In this document: positions 10,942-23,532 of the stretch, piece after piece | How positions within the stretch are numbered: position 1 is the first letter of the stretch | Layout of the letters: each line of letters starts with the position of its first letter | NCBI GenBank assembly: GCA_011800155.1 | Contig: CM022369.1 | Location: forward strand, 1,054,001 to 1,118,000 | Reading direction: 5' to 3' | Origin: Flammulina velutipes | Lineage: Eukaryota > Basidiomycota > Agaricomycetes > Agaricales > Physalacriaceae | Length of the DNA stretch: 64,000 bases | Program-made: the position numbers and the translations under genes | The notes under the pieces: generated by a model | What the model was told of the DNA's origin: nothing | Database searches by the model: none | The model's input: only the letters and a program-made list of their open reading frames with translations

Positions 10942-12744
10942 ATGGACATTCAATTCGACGGCTTTGAAGATTTTCATCTTCGCATGGGGCCTTCCTCATC
11001 GATCTTACAAGAACTAGGATGCCTCACTCCGCCTTCACCTATCCTGCGATCCTCAGATCTACCCGAGTCGTTTACTTCTGCAGACATTCCTATCATCCTC
11101 TTTGAATCTCCTCTAGGCGATGAGGATCCATTTGGCACACCATTGATCCCGCTCGAACCTTTCATTAGCCTTAGTGAAAGTGCGACCACCCTAGCCAGTC
11201 TCGCCGGCACCTTTGGTCCGCGTCGGGTTCACGCCCACCGCCCCCCGCCTATCAACTCGAGGCTTTCAGTCAATTGCGACACGGTGTCTAGCTGGTCCTA
11301 TCCTTCTCCCATCTCGCCCATCGAAACTATCGCATCAGAACGCGAAGCCGATATGTTATCCTCAATGTCGGAAGCGAGTTTTCATACGGCGTTGTCGGCC
11401 CCAAACTCCCAGTCCTCTTTGTCTTCGAACGACAGCAGCTCGATGTTGCCTCAGGAAAGGGCTCCTAGCACTATGCTCCTGAACAGACATCCATCACAGC
11501 TATTCTCTCCCACCCCCTCGCCTTTGTCATTCACCTTCCCTGCCTCAACATTTGGTAGTTCGAATATACCACCCTCACATTCTGGCATCTCCAATATATC
11601 ATGCTCTACCGCTCGTAGCCGTAGCCCATCTCCCGCCTATGACCAACGATCAATCTACGAGCTCAACTCTCCTACGTGCAGCACAATGTCCGCCTTAAGT
11701 TCCTACTCGAGCCAATTGTCACTCTCTACCAACTCTCTACGACAGCCACGCCAGAGAAGCAACCCTAATCTGCGCCTGCCTCCAACGCTTGCGTGGCTTC
11801 AAGATATGAACATTGGCTTACTCATCGACCAGGAAGGCTTCCGTTCAATCCATCCTTCATTCAAGTTCGTTGGATATTCGGATAATGCTCGAGCGTTGGA
11901 TCATCAAGGCGAGGCGATCGATGGTGGTGTAGCGCAATTCATGCCCACAAGACGCCAATCCTTTCATTTCCACTACGCGATGTTTGATGGCCTCCCGATT
12001 CTTCGCCGACTTACTGTCAACAATAACGAATCTCGGGATCACATATGCAGGCAGGCGACACTCAGTCTCAAATCGAATGGAGTGTACACTATCCGTGGAT
12101 GTGAGCTACTCGAGTACAAGGCAGGAGGGACATCTGAAGGGCAGAAGCTGCGCTGGAAGTTCGACTACCTGGTGGATGATCGTAAAGCGCGCGCCACTGG
12201 CAGGATCATCGACGGCGAAAAGACTCTCACCCCCTTGACATTCTCCTGCTCCCCGATGCTCCTACACCCAAAGCAAGGGAAGAGGATCCGCCTCATGCAC
12301 ATCATGAAGAAAAGTGTGGTCAGCAAGCTCATCGCAGAGAAAGTCGAACCGCCCAGAAGCCGCAGCGCTCTCGAACCCTCATCCAATTCCAATGTGCCCT
12401 CGTCAGGGAAGCTAGCATCTGGCTTTCACCCGCAGAAGAGTCATCCCGCCCTTTCGCGAGTATGGAACATGCACCGCCGCACGCAGTCTCAAGCGCAGTC
12501 CATTCCTTCCAAACAGCATTCGCGTCAATCATCTCGCTCATCCATTCAATCCGAATTCTCTGCTGCAGCGGGTTTGGAGAACTATGATGTGAGCCGTACC
12601 GTGCGTCGTCGTCGTCGAGCATCCTCGGCTGGTGAAGGAGCTGCACCGGCTATTGTTGGTAGCCCTAGCTTTGGTGTGGCGGTCACCAATATGCTAGCAA
12701 CATTTGTGGGACTGGGAGAGGAAGGACGGACGTATTCGAAGTGA
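10942..12744 (+). CDS. Conserved basidiomycete-type protein of unknown function
   Basis: A single 600-codon exon, unusual among its intron-rich neighbours. The start has a good context (CGCCATGG). Residues 1-285 are serine/proline-rich and probably disordered. Residues 285-470 look folded, beginning LPPTLAWLQDMNIGLLIDQEGF, with beta-rich segments (SFHFHYAMFDGLPILRRLT, LRWKFDYLVDD). The tail is basic and serine-rich, with an RRRRR run near residue 557 that could act as a nuclear signal. I cannot name the folded part. Disordered head, folded core and basic tail suggest a scaffold or regulator, which is inference only. Confidence 0.75.
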   Translation: MDIQFDGFEDFHLRMGPSSSILQELGCLTPPSPILRSSDLPESFTSADIPIILFESPLGDEDPFGTPLIPLEPFISLSESATTLASLAGTFGPRRVHAHRPPPINSRLSVNCDTVSSWSYPSPISPIETIASEREADMLSSMSEASFHTALSAPNSQSSLSSNDSSSMLPQERAPSTMLLNRHPSQLFSPTPSPLSFTFPASTFGSSNIPPSHSGISNISCSTARSRSPSPAYDQRSIYELNSPTCSTMSALSSYSSQLSLSTNSLRQPRQRSNPNLRLPPTLAWLQDMNIGLLIDQEGFRSIHPSFKFVGYSDNARALDHQGEAIDGGVAQFMPTRRQSFHFHYAMFDGLPILRRLTVNNNESRDHICRQATLSLKSNGVYTIRGCELLEYKAGGTSEGQKLRWKFDYLVDDRKARATGRIIDGEKTLTPLTFSCSPMLLHPKQGKRIRLMHIMKKSVVSKLIAEKVEPPRSRSALEPSSNSNVPSSGKLASGFHPQKSHPALSRVWNMHRRTQSQAQSIPSKQHSRQSSRSSIQSEFSAAAGLENYDVSRTVRRRRRASSAGEGAAPAIVGSPSFGVAVTNMLATFVGLGEEGRTYSK

Positions 12745-13028
12745 TTTTATGGATAGACATACTCTTACTGCCTATCTCAACTTGTTGATTCGTATCCTGG
12801 AAATTCCACAACACTACCTCTCATCATTGGAAGAGCAAATTCAAACTTCATTTTCAGAGCCTGAGGTCGTCGGGTGCGTACAAAGGCTTCGTGAACATAA
12901 GAGTTGCAAACAAAGATAGATTGCAACTGTGTGTAGGTCTCCTTTCTCGAGCCGCAGTAGAATGTTACAATAAAAAGGTACACTACTCATACAATGCGAG
13001 GCATGAACAAGTAGTAGAGCTATTTGCT

Positions 13029-14412
<1,384 letters not shown>

Positions 14413-14476
14413 GCAGATCACATTTGACATATATTTAACATTTTTGAATCCATATGTTTGATGCATATGACAGGGC

Positions 14477-15459
14477 TCAACCCCAGCCCATGGATTTGTA
14501 GGCCATCCTTGCAGCTTCCTCCTTCGCCATCTTCTGGCTTCGGGCCTGCGCAACTCCCATCTGATTACCGTTCACTATATTCATCGTTATATGTTAGACA
14601 GAGCAAGAAATTGAAGACAAAAATGACGCACTACAGCATTGAACAGTCCACAAGGGAGCATGGGGAGGACCTTCGCCTTGAGCCGGATACGTTACGTTGT
14701 AGCCTTTCTGCTGGGCAGTCTGATTGACTACCTGGAGGGTGATGAGGTGATCTAAATTTCCGGGTTGAGACTGTATTTGGCCCATCGGCACTGGCAGTGG
14801 AGGAGGTGGTTGTGGGTGTGTCATCGGAGGTGGTGGCCCGTTCGGCTGTGGCGGAGATTGTGGCGGCGACTGGTGTGACTCGACAATAGCTGGAGGAGGA
14901 TGGTCGGGGTCCACCAATGCAGAAATCCAAGCCTGCACTGATGCATGACCATTCCTGATGTAGAGTGCCCCGACGTACGTGTAGAAAACGTTGCAGACTA
15001 TCTGATGAAGAGAGTCAAATGACGAATAGAAAAATGGGATTGATATGGATACCTCATTGTCATCTCGCTGGTCGTGAGGATAACATCGGATCTTGCCTCG
15101 GAGATTATAACGGTCCATCCACCCAGCGACTGTGGTCTGATGAAGAGCACTCTCAGAACGAATCTGATAAGACGTTGATTCAGAAACTGCAACATGAGAA
15201 CATGTGTTAAGCTAACCGCAACTTCTTGAAGAGTAAGTATGGACTCCCCCGATGTGCCGGAGGCTGATGTACCAGTGGAAAAGTAATGGTAGTAAACGGC
15301 CATCTCTGCGGCCTTTCTACCCAATGCCGTGAGACGGTCGATACTACCATACTCTAGCGAAGGTGGATCCGCTGGATTACGAGCACTTTCGTGGGTATAG
15401 ATTTCGAGCATGATTTCATAGTCCCCTTCAATGGGAGGCAGCGGAGGGAAAGACGCCAT
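14477..15459 (-). CDS. RNase III-like and dsRNA-binding domain protein, probably inactive
   Basis: Exons: complement(14477-14574, 14632-15001, 15053-15163, 15217-15459); 273 residues. Residues 10-140 resemble an RNase III domain (GDYEIMLEIYTHESARNP, then SIDRLTALGRKAAEMAVYYH, then GWMDRYNLRGKIRC). A proline-rich linker follows, then a C-terminal dsRNA-binding fold (NLDHLITLQVVNQTAQQKGY ... ARSQKMAKEEAARMAYKSMG). In active RNase III the signature is ERLEFLGD; here it is DRLTALGR, so the metal-binding Asp is replaced by Arg. Cleavage is therefore unlikely and a binding or ribosomal role, as in mL44-type proteins, is more plausible. The stop is about 64 bp from that of the thioredoxin gene (tail to tail). 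Confidence 0.8.
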
Positions 15460-16007
15460 CCTAAGAGGATAGATGGTCGAGAGATAAAGAGAGGCTCTGA
15501 GATCAAGGATTATATAGAATGGTGATAAGCGCTGAGAAGGCAAGCACAGCGCTTTTCTAAATCAGCACATGCAGGTTCAGAAGCACAGTCAAGGCAAACG
15601 CACTCAGTGGCTGTCAGTACCAGAGTATATATCAATGTCAGGAAGAGTAGAGAGAGTTGTGACGAAACGAGCTCAAAATCAGCAACTCAAGCCCCTAACT
15701 TTCGAGAGTTTGGCCGGCGCCCAGCGCCCTTTCAGAGTCAAGTCAGCGCTTCAGCGTCGCATCCACTAATGTTATGCACAGTACATCCCACAATCTGCGT
15801 CCTCAATCTCAATATCAATCCGATTGTTCATTCCATTGCAAGTTGCCAGCCGCGAAACCTCGCGAAACAGGATCAGTCACCATCACGTGATTTGTGACGG
15901 GTCTTTCAACGACCACCAGCCTCCACAAGCCGCCACGATCCTCGACGACATTCACGAAACGACGACGCACATTACTTGCTGCAAAACGCTCGCAGAATAT
16001 TAGAGCC
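15460..16007. promoter_or_regulatory. Bidirectional intergenic region
   Basis: A 548-bp region between the divergent RNase III-like and Pom152 genes. It presumably holds both promoters. Nothing else is recognisable. Confidence 0.4.
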
Positions 16008-19000
16008 ATGTCGGCGGAGCCGGTACCTCAAGGAAAGGGCCCATTAATACCAGAAACATACCTGGATTCTCCTTCTCAAAGGCTCTATTACCTTAGCTTG
16101 GGGCTGCTCTGTCAAGTATGTTGTAGAATATGTCCTGTGAAACATACTAAACTCTTTCAGGCAATAAAAGTCGTCGACTTCCTCTATTATATCGCATCGT
16201 CTGACGACACATTACGCCTCTGTAAAAAATGGCTCATGGTCGACTTCGTCTACTGCATACTCCTCTCAAAGCTACGCATCCCAAGGCTCAAATACAGCAT
16301 CTCCGTCGTTGTGCTACAAATAGCATGTCTTTGGTTCCTCAATGGTCTCATGTTTGGGGGTGTGAGTTTGAACCTCGGTAGTGGAAACCATGAACCAATT
16401 TCGGAAGCAGGTATGTGCTCTTCTGTTTGTACTATCTTTATCTAACGGACCACAGCATACTCATCTTCTCCATCTCAAACGTACGGAATAATGGACTGGC
16501 TCAGTCCGCTAACATTTGGCCTTCTTTCTTCGTCATATTCCACTTCTAGCGACGCCCACCTACTCGGTCAACACACCGTTCGCATGTCACCCATTAGCAC
16601 CGCTCAGCTCAACCCAGACAGCACTACGTTCTGTCTGTCTTCATCCAGTGACGCTGCACTGATTCCCATTTTGCTCAACAACACAACACCTACATCATTG
16701 CGCTATTCTCTCCGCTCTTTGGACGGTTCTCACACCGAATACATTGACGTGTCAGCCAAGGAGCTCAAAGCGATAGAGCAAACGCGTCAATCTGCATTAC
16801 AAGTGGCCAAGACCACAATCCCCAAAGCCGATGATGATTACGATGAATACGACGACGACGATGACAGCAACACAAGCAAGAGGATTGCGCATTCCTCTTT
16901 GCAACGCTCGCAATCATTACTTCATGTTCGCCTTGCTAGACCAGGACGAGTACGTCTCGAGCGTGTCATGGACAGTTCTGGCATTGAAGCTCGGCTCTTG
17001 TATCCCTACGATGTCTTGATCACCCATTGCCCTCGAGTGCAGTTCGTGGATGACCCGATTGCAGCAGAAATTCGTTGTGCTGGACAAGACACTGATCACC
17101 AGTTGATGATTGACATTAGCGGTGTGACGCCTCTCAGTCTCCGTTGGTTCAAGATGGTCAATGGCAGACGGGAGAGTTTCTTGGTCGAAGGCATCGAAGG
17201 AGACCTCGCCCCAAAGACGCCACCACCGGCAGCCGGTGAAGCTCCTCCCGTGCGCCGAAACCTGGTTCACCAGAGCCTCCAAGTCCCGTTGTCTGTGTCT
17301 ACCACTGTGGTTGGCACGCACGTCTACGCTCTGGAGGAGGTCACAGATGCTGTGGGTAATATTGTGCGTGTAGGTGCCGGGATGCCGTCTGTGGAAAGCG
17401 ACGCATACGCGACAACCACTACCCGGTCCTTCCAGGTCCTTCGCCGCTCGAGCGTGTCATTCAAACATTGTGGACCTGGCCAACCCACCGCTATACGAAT
17501 CGGAGGAGAAGCCGCGTTAACAATAGCAGTGAATGAAGCGGATACTTTCGACCTTCCCTTGGAAGTAACGGTCAAGTATCAACCTCGTCCGCCCTCTGAA
17601 GGTGATCGTCCATCGACAAGAAGTGATAAACCTTGGGTCAAGAAGTTAAGCACGGAAAATAATCGTCGGGACATCGCACTACAGGCTCAGGCTCCTGGTG
17701 AATATACGATCCAGAAGGTCACAGGCAAAGTAAGTCCATCTTTTTTCTTGAGTCGTTGTCTTCTGACGTTTCTCAGTGGTGCAATGGCGATGTTCTTGCT
17801 CCTGAGAGTTGCCAGGTTGTTGAACGACCTCTGCCATCGGCCGAAATTGAATGGAAGAAGATTCACGAATGGTATAATCCCTTGCTCTATGACTTCCAAC
17901 TATTTTCTTAATTGTCCGCAGCTCCGGGGACACAGGCGTCTCCGCTACACTAGTCATGCATGGCACGCCCCCTTTCCAGGTACATTACCGCGTCCAGCGA
18001 GACAAAGAGGCCGCGAAAGACATGTCCAAGACGTTTGCTAACTCTCGAGGGGAACTCACTCTGCAGCCAGAGCGCAGTGGCCATTACGTCTTCTCCTTCA
18101 TGCACATCAGTGATGCGAACTATAGGAAAGTCGAACTCGACGGTCCAAGTATCGACCAAATCATTCACTCACCAGCATCTGCCGACTTCTTGGCTGGTGT
18201 CGGTGCGCGGAATAAACGACAGATGAGTAGTTGCGAAGGTGATACCGTTGAGGTTGAAGTAGAACTCAAGGTTTGCCCTTTTTTTCCAGGCGTGATATCA
18301 TGCGCTTACTAGATATACTTGTAGGGTTCTGGGCCGTGGAACCTGGAGGTCCAAGTCGTTGGGCCAAAGAGCACGGATACTTTTATGATCAACAACATAG
18401 AGTCGCACAGGAAATCCATTCAAGTACCTATACCCAAGAAAATCGATCTCGAGGGAGGAAACTTCGAAATCGATCTCAGTGCGTCCTTCTTTTCCCCTTG
18501 TGCGGGCCAAATACTCAACTTTCTTCTAGTCAGTGTCGAAGATAAGTACAAGTGCAAGCGGCCTGTAACAGTTTCTGGCATAACTGTTAACGTTAGAAGG
18601 ATCAAGGTAGTATCGACCTCCATTTCATTGCAAACTTTGACTAACGCTTTTCCGCAGCCTACTGTTAAATTCTACGGCGAAAATGGCAAACGTCATGTTA
18701 CAGTGCTGGAGAACGAGAAGACGAACCTTCCCCTACGCTTGACCGGTGATGGGGTACGTGTATATCCTCTGATTCTTGACACTCAGTTGCTCAACCCATA
18801 TTCAATCAGCCTTGGAAAGTACGGTATCACCGAATTGAGGCGCCGAAGCAAATCTTCACGGCAGGGCTGGATAGCCTCAATGCCTTTCTCGGTGTTACGG
18901 ACAAGGGAATGTACGAGATCATCGATGTGAGTCTTTGGTCGGTTTATTGGATTGAGAAGAAGTAACAAGGTTCAGGTCACTGACTCACAATGTCCTGGCT

Positions 19001-20523
19001 CTGTCGTACCAGAGGGTTCAACCTATCGCGTCGATTGGATTCCTCGCCCATTTGCGAAACTTTCAAAACACACTGACGCTGCGTACGAGCCATACAACGG
19101 GTCCTATATCTTACCTCCTATATGTGAAGGCATGTTAGATCATGTTGACCTCGACTTGACTGGTAAGGAGTAGCACTTTTACTATCTCGCAAAACTTATA
19201 TCTGTTCCAGGCAAGCCGCCCTTTGAAATCATGTACAACATCGCCCAGAACAGCGAAAATGGTGGAACCAAGCTCATCGATCAGCCCACATTCAATAGTA
19301 TCCAACCGCACACTCGTTTACAGCTGCAAACGTCAGATCCTGGTCGAGTGTACTACGAAGTAAAGCAAATTGGGGATTCGTCTTACCCGTTGGCGAAGCA
19401 CCGAAACGCGGCCATACCTCGTTCAGAGCGGCTATTGTTCGAACAGCAGGTTTCCATGCGACCTTCAGCGCACTTCAAAAATCGAAATAGGATTCCTTAC
19501 TGCCTCAACGATCCCTTTACACCACTGGATCTTTTGAGCTCAGACGGCACGATCATCTTTGAGGGCACGCCTCCGTTCAAACTGCGCCTGATTATCAAGA
19601 ACGTAGCGTCTAGTCTTGTCGACACCAGGACCATTGAAACGTACAACATGATATGGAAGATAGATCTTCCTTCCTACACATTCCAGGCAGTTGGTCCCCA
19701 CCTCATCCTAATTGATTCAGTTTCCGATGCATCTGGATGTGATCATGCCTCGTTGGATCCTCTGGAAAGCACTGTCTGGGTTGACGTTGCGGAAACAGCG
19801 GCTATACTTCCCTTTGACCGCCGTGAAGATTATTGTGTTGGTGACGTGGCCCAATTCCAGCTGGAGGGTATACCACCGTGGTCTATCAAGTATGTCTAAC
19901 TACATCTTGTTTCTTGTGCCCAGGAACTAACCTACTTCCAGCTATAAGATCAACGGGCGTGCATACACACAAGAGGCTAAAGTGTCACCATTTTCCTTGC
20001 CTCAGTCACAGCCTGGAGAGTTCGCCATCACCTCTATATCTCACCAACAAAAGATGTGTAGGGCATCTGTCACCGACCTCCAGTTTACTGTGCATGCTTT
20101 ACCTTCTGCTCAAGTTGGTCATGGAAGGAGGATCTATCAAGACATTCATGAAGGTGGGTAAATTACATTCAAGCTTCCTTGTCGCTTATCAATGTTTTTC
20201 CAGGTGACCAAGCCGAGATTGTCTTTACACTCGTTGGTGAACCGCCCTTTACGTTCACATACCAACGTTCGGAGCCTGTCACTAAGAAGGGTGGAAAACC
20301 TGGTAAGATCCTCGAAACGCACACCGTGTCTAGGATCTACTCCAAAGAGTACTCCGTTTACTCTGCTATGGAAGGTATATTTTCTTTTCACGTTTCTCTG
20401 AGGATCCTGTTGACCGCTTTGCGTAAAGGAACGTGGACAATCACTTCTATCTCCGATCGATACTGTCGATATCCTCCCGCACAGCCAGACGCTGGCATGG
20501 AGAAGCAAAAACGTCTAACCTAG
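16008..20523 (+). CDS. pom152: Transmembrane nucleoporin Pom152
   Basis: A gene of more than ten exons (first ones 16008-16115, 16161-16410, 16456-17729; the last ends at 20523), coding for about 1,250 residues. Pom152 is an integral ring protein of the nuclear pore with a short nuclear/cytoplasmic head, membrane helices near the N-terminus and a long lumenal chain of immunoglobulin-like repeats. Here helices near residues 35-140 (VVDFLYYIASS, VVVLQIACLWFLNGLMF) are followed by about 1,000 residues of repeats carrying the recurring pattern G-x-PPF (HGTPPFQVHYR, GKPPFEIMYN, GTPPFKLRL, GIPPWSIKY, GEPPFTFTY). The end, WTITSISDRYCRYPP, is typical. Looks intact. An acidic run of Asp codons lies near 16,830-16,865. 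Confidence 0.9.
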
Positions 20524-20851
20524 AGAATTGGCGAGGTCTTGCATTGCTCTGCTACATATTATTTGTATCGTTTATATTATCCCACACCATCTGTAAATTT
20601 CGTGCATTACCTCGCTTGGAAACGGGAATCCGTCACTCCGCATGAACCGGGGGCTTCCGAGCAATCGCTGTGGCGCAAGTCTACGTTAACATGCCCAACA
20701 GAGAAAAAAAAGTATGCTGATGTATGTATTTCAGGTTAGAAAAGCATGCTGTGAATAATTAGACATGAATTGTTGGGGTTGATGGATCCTCGCGTCCCAC
20801 CGTCAGGACACAGCGGCGATCCACCGTGTTTGTTACCGGCCGACTCTATTT
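20524..20851. other. Intergenic, 3' UTR and promoter
   Basis: A 328-bp region between the same-strand Pom152 and pyrophosphatase genes. Nothing beyond expected 3' UTR and promoter sequence is recognised. Confidence 0.4.
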
Positions 20852-22253
20852 ATGCTGCTCCATCCTCCTCAAGTCTCGTTACTCCGGACAGTGACAAGGA
20901 CAACGGTTCGTCAACAACGCTGTGAACAGCGCGCAAAAGCTGAAGGAACAAATTTGCAGTTCAGCCGGAGAATGAGCACTAAATCAAATCCGGCAGAGCG
21001 TCTGGCGCATCAGCTGCAGCTCCTTTCTTCTTCACCACCACCATCTATGACTTCTCGTGCGTTTTTCCTGTACTGTATTCGACTTTTCCGGCATCACTGA
21101 CGCCCCTCATAGAGTACACTCCTCGCCTCATTGGCGCGGCGAATACGCTTGGTGAGTCCTGAGCCCATCGATACACCCGACATGTCGCTCATCACAGAAA
21201 ATTAGAGCATCGCGTCTTCATCGAACAAAACGGCTCCGTCGTTTCGCCCTTCCATGATATCCCTCTTTTCGCCAACCAGAATGAGGGTATCTTCAACATG
21301 ATCGTCGAGGTTCCCCGCTGGACCAACGCAAAAATGGAGATTTCCAAGGAAGAGCCCTTCAACCCTATCAAGCAGGACATCAAGAAGAGCAAGCTGCGCT
21401 ATGTTCGCAACTGCTTCCCTCACCACGGTTACATCTGGAACTACGGTGCATTCCCCCAGGTGCGTTCATTAACCTCGTTATCTTCATCCCATCTCAAATC
21501 GATTTGGCTAGACCTGGGAAGATCCCACCTCTACCCACGCTGAGACTAAGGCTAAAGGCGACAACGACCCTCTCGATGTATGCGAAATCGGCGAACAGGT
21601 CGGCTACGTTGGCCAGGTCAAGCAGGTCAAGGTTCTTGGTATCATGGCTCTCCTCGACGAAGGCGAAACCGACTGGAAGATCATCGTTGTCGATGTTCAG
21701 GATCCTCTTGCAGGAAAGCTCAACGACATTGAAGACGTTGAGAGGCACCTCCCTGGTTTAATTCGCGCGACCAACGAGTGGTTCCGGTACGCAGACAATC
21801 ACCTCGTTGTGATCACTATCTGATGTGAATTGCTCTAGTATCTACAAAATCCCCGATGGAAAGCCTGAAAACACCTTCGCGTTCTCTGGTGAAGCCAAGA
21901 ACAAGCGATACGCCACAGAGATTGTCCATGAATGCCACGAAGCCTGGCGCCGTCTCATTACTGGCGAGTCCCCTGCCAAGACAGCCACTTATGATCTCGC
22001 CATGTAAAGACTATTCAAGCTATGTATTGCGCCATTTATTGACATTTTTTCCTAGCCGCAACATTACCATTCAGAACTCACCCGGATTCATCCGTCGGGA
22101 CGATCCTGCCTATACTTCGCTGCCCACCGACTCCAGGAAGCCGCCCGCTCCTATCGACCCATCTGGTAAGTAACAATCTATCTTCGTCGCTGTCGTGACT
22201 CTGACGTCGCCCTAGTTTCGAAATGGTTCTACATCTCCTCTGCCCAAGTCTAA
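20852..22253 (+). CDS. ipp1: Inorganic pyrophosphatase (family I)
   Basis: Exons 20852-21056, 21113-21151, 21206-21459, 21512-21786, 21839-22003, 22056-22165, 22216-22253. It hydrolyses pyrophosphate to phosphate with Mg2+. Family marks: [36 protein letters not shown], and the acidic metal-binding signature [11 protein letters not shown]. Three in-frame starts exist. The first (20852) adds about 65 residues rich in Arg, Ser and Thr with few acids at the front, resembling a mitochondrial presequence. Internal starts at 20972 and 21047 would give cytosolic enzymes of usual length. One gene could serve both compartments, as separate Ipp1 and Ppa2 do in yeast; that is inference. The third intron acceptor must be AAATTAG, since the earlier CAG leads to a stop. 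Confidence 0.93.
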
Positions 22254-22368
22254 ACACGAGGAAGTCAACATACAATGTACACTTTGTAACGAAGGATCTT
22301 CTCTGCCGCCGCTTTGGTTTGCAATATAGACGATTTAGAGATTCCAAGATATGATGTGGCTAGTGAGA

Positions 22369-23410
22369 TTACTTGGACTTGTATCCAGCAAGCAAAGGTA
22401 TCATCGCAAGAACTTCTTTATGAACAAGCTGATCGTGATGCTTCTCAACCTTCAGAATTTCTTCCTCCGTGTAGTTGTCTTTCATAAACTGGGGCAAAGT
22501 TAGATGTAGTTCATCTGTTAGGTAGTGAAGTCCTACCTCGCCAGCATGGAGTAGGAATTCCCGATAAGTCAAGAGTGAGCCATGGATCACCTCAGCCTGA
22601 GGCATTTCGAGTCCATCTTGAGCGTCTTTGAGTACCATCGTCAAGCGTGCCACTGTCTGATCTTTATCAGGTTGACTTTGTGTGATAATTTTAAGACATG
22701 CAGCCAACAATTCTGCCGCTTCTTCGCGGACCATAACACGTTGGTCTCGGAGAGGGACCAGAATGTTGTCGAATACGAGGTCGATATGTGGTAGAAAATA
22801 GCCAGTGCCGTTGCGAGCAAATTCCTTCAAAATCAGGACACCACCGTAACGTGTAGGTTCGCGGAGCATAAGCTCTACTGCCGCCGGAACTTCAAAATCC
22901 AAAAAACGATCCCCAAAGGCTGCTCCGCCTATGTGAGTAATTTGACCGAGGGTTTTGGAGGCGGCGAGCGTAAGATTGACATCGGGATGAGGCAAAACAT
23001 GTTTGACGTAGTTGAAGAAGCGGAATAGGTTGAGTATGCCTCTGTTTTCATCTGTGGAAAGTTGGAGGAGTTGGTCTGTACAAGTAATCAGATGGATGTT
23101 TATGGATGGCCAGTGTGGCGCACCTATGGCTATTAAACCACCCCAGTTTTCTGTCGTGTTCGTGCTGTGCATAAGATCGAAAAGCATCTTATTGATTCTG
23201 TCGTCCCATAGTTTGTCGGCGTCGTCTTGGGACATATCAGCGACTGTCGTTGTTATCTAGGTGGCGTGTTAGGTGCTGTAGCACGCGCTGAGCTGAAGTT
23301 GTTACATAGCGCTTGAGTTCGATGGCAGCTTTGTGGCGTTCTTCATCTCTGCTGCTCTTGAGGCCTCTGAACACCCGTGTCAGGTCGTCAGATTGGAGGT
23401 TGGAAGTCAT
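22369..23410 (-). pseudogene. Truncated TOR kinase paralogue (N-terminal HEAT repeats only)
   Basis: Exons: complement(22369-22488, 22537-23256, 23306-23410); 314 residues with intact splicing and frame. The sequence follows the first 300-odd residues of fungal TOR: SSRDEERHKAAIELKRYI, then WGGLIAIGAPHW, VNLTLAASKTLGQI, GVLILKEFARN, VFDNILVPLRDQRVMVREEA and IHGSLLTYREFLLHAG. TOR is about 2,400 residues and carries FAT, FRB, kinase and FATC domains; none is here. The frame stops inside a HEAT repeat (LVHKEVLAMIPLLAGYKSK) and IPP1 ends only about 115 bp beyond. It is either a partial duplication with a new stop or a short expressed HEAT protein. Introns are spliceable and I see no internal stop, so decay is not obvious. 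Confidence 0.78.
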
Positions 23411-23532
23411 CTTTAACTGGATCAACGGGGACATTGAAGTTACCGTAGTGGCTGATCGGCCCGGACGACTCTTTCTCTTTGCCCTCACCTTGTGGTCCTC
23501 CAAACCTCCAAACTTCTGTAGTTATCTCTGGA

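Noticed and set aside
17030..17575. Antisense open frames inside Pom152
   Set aside because: Shadows of a strongly coding exon on the plus strand.
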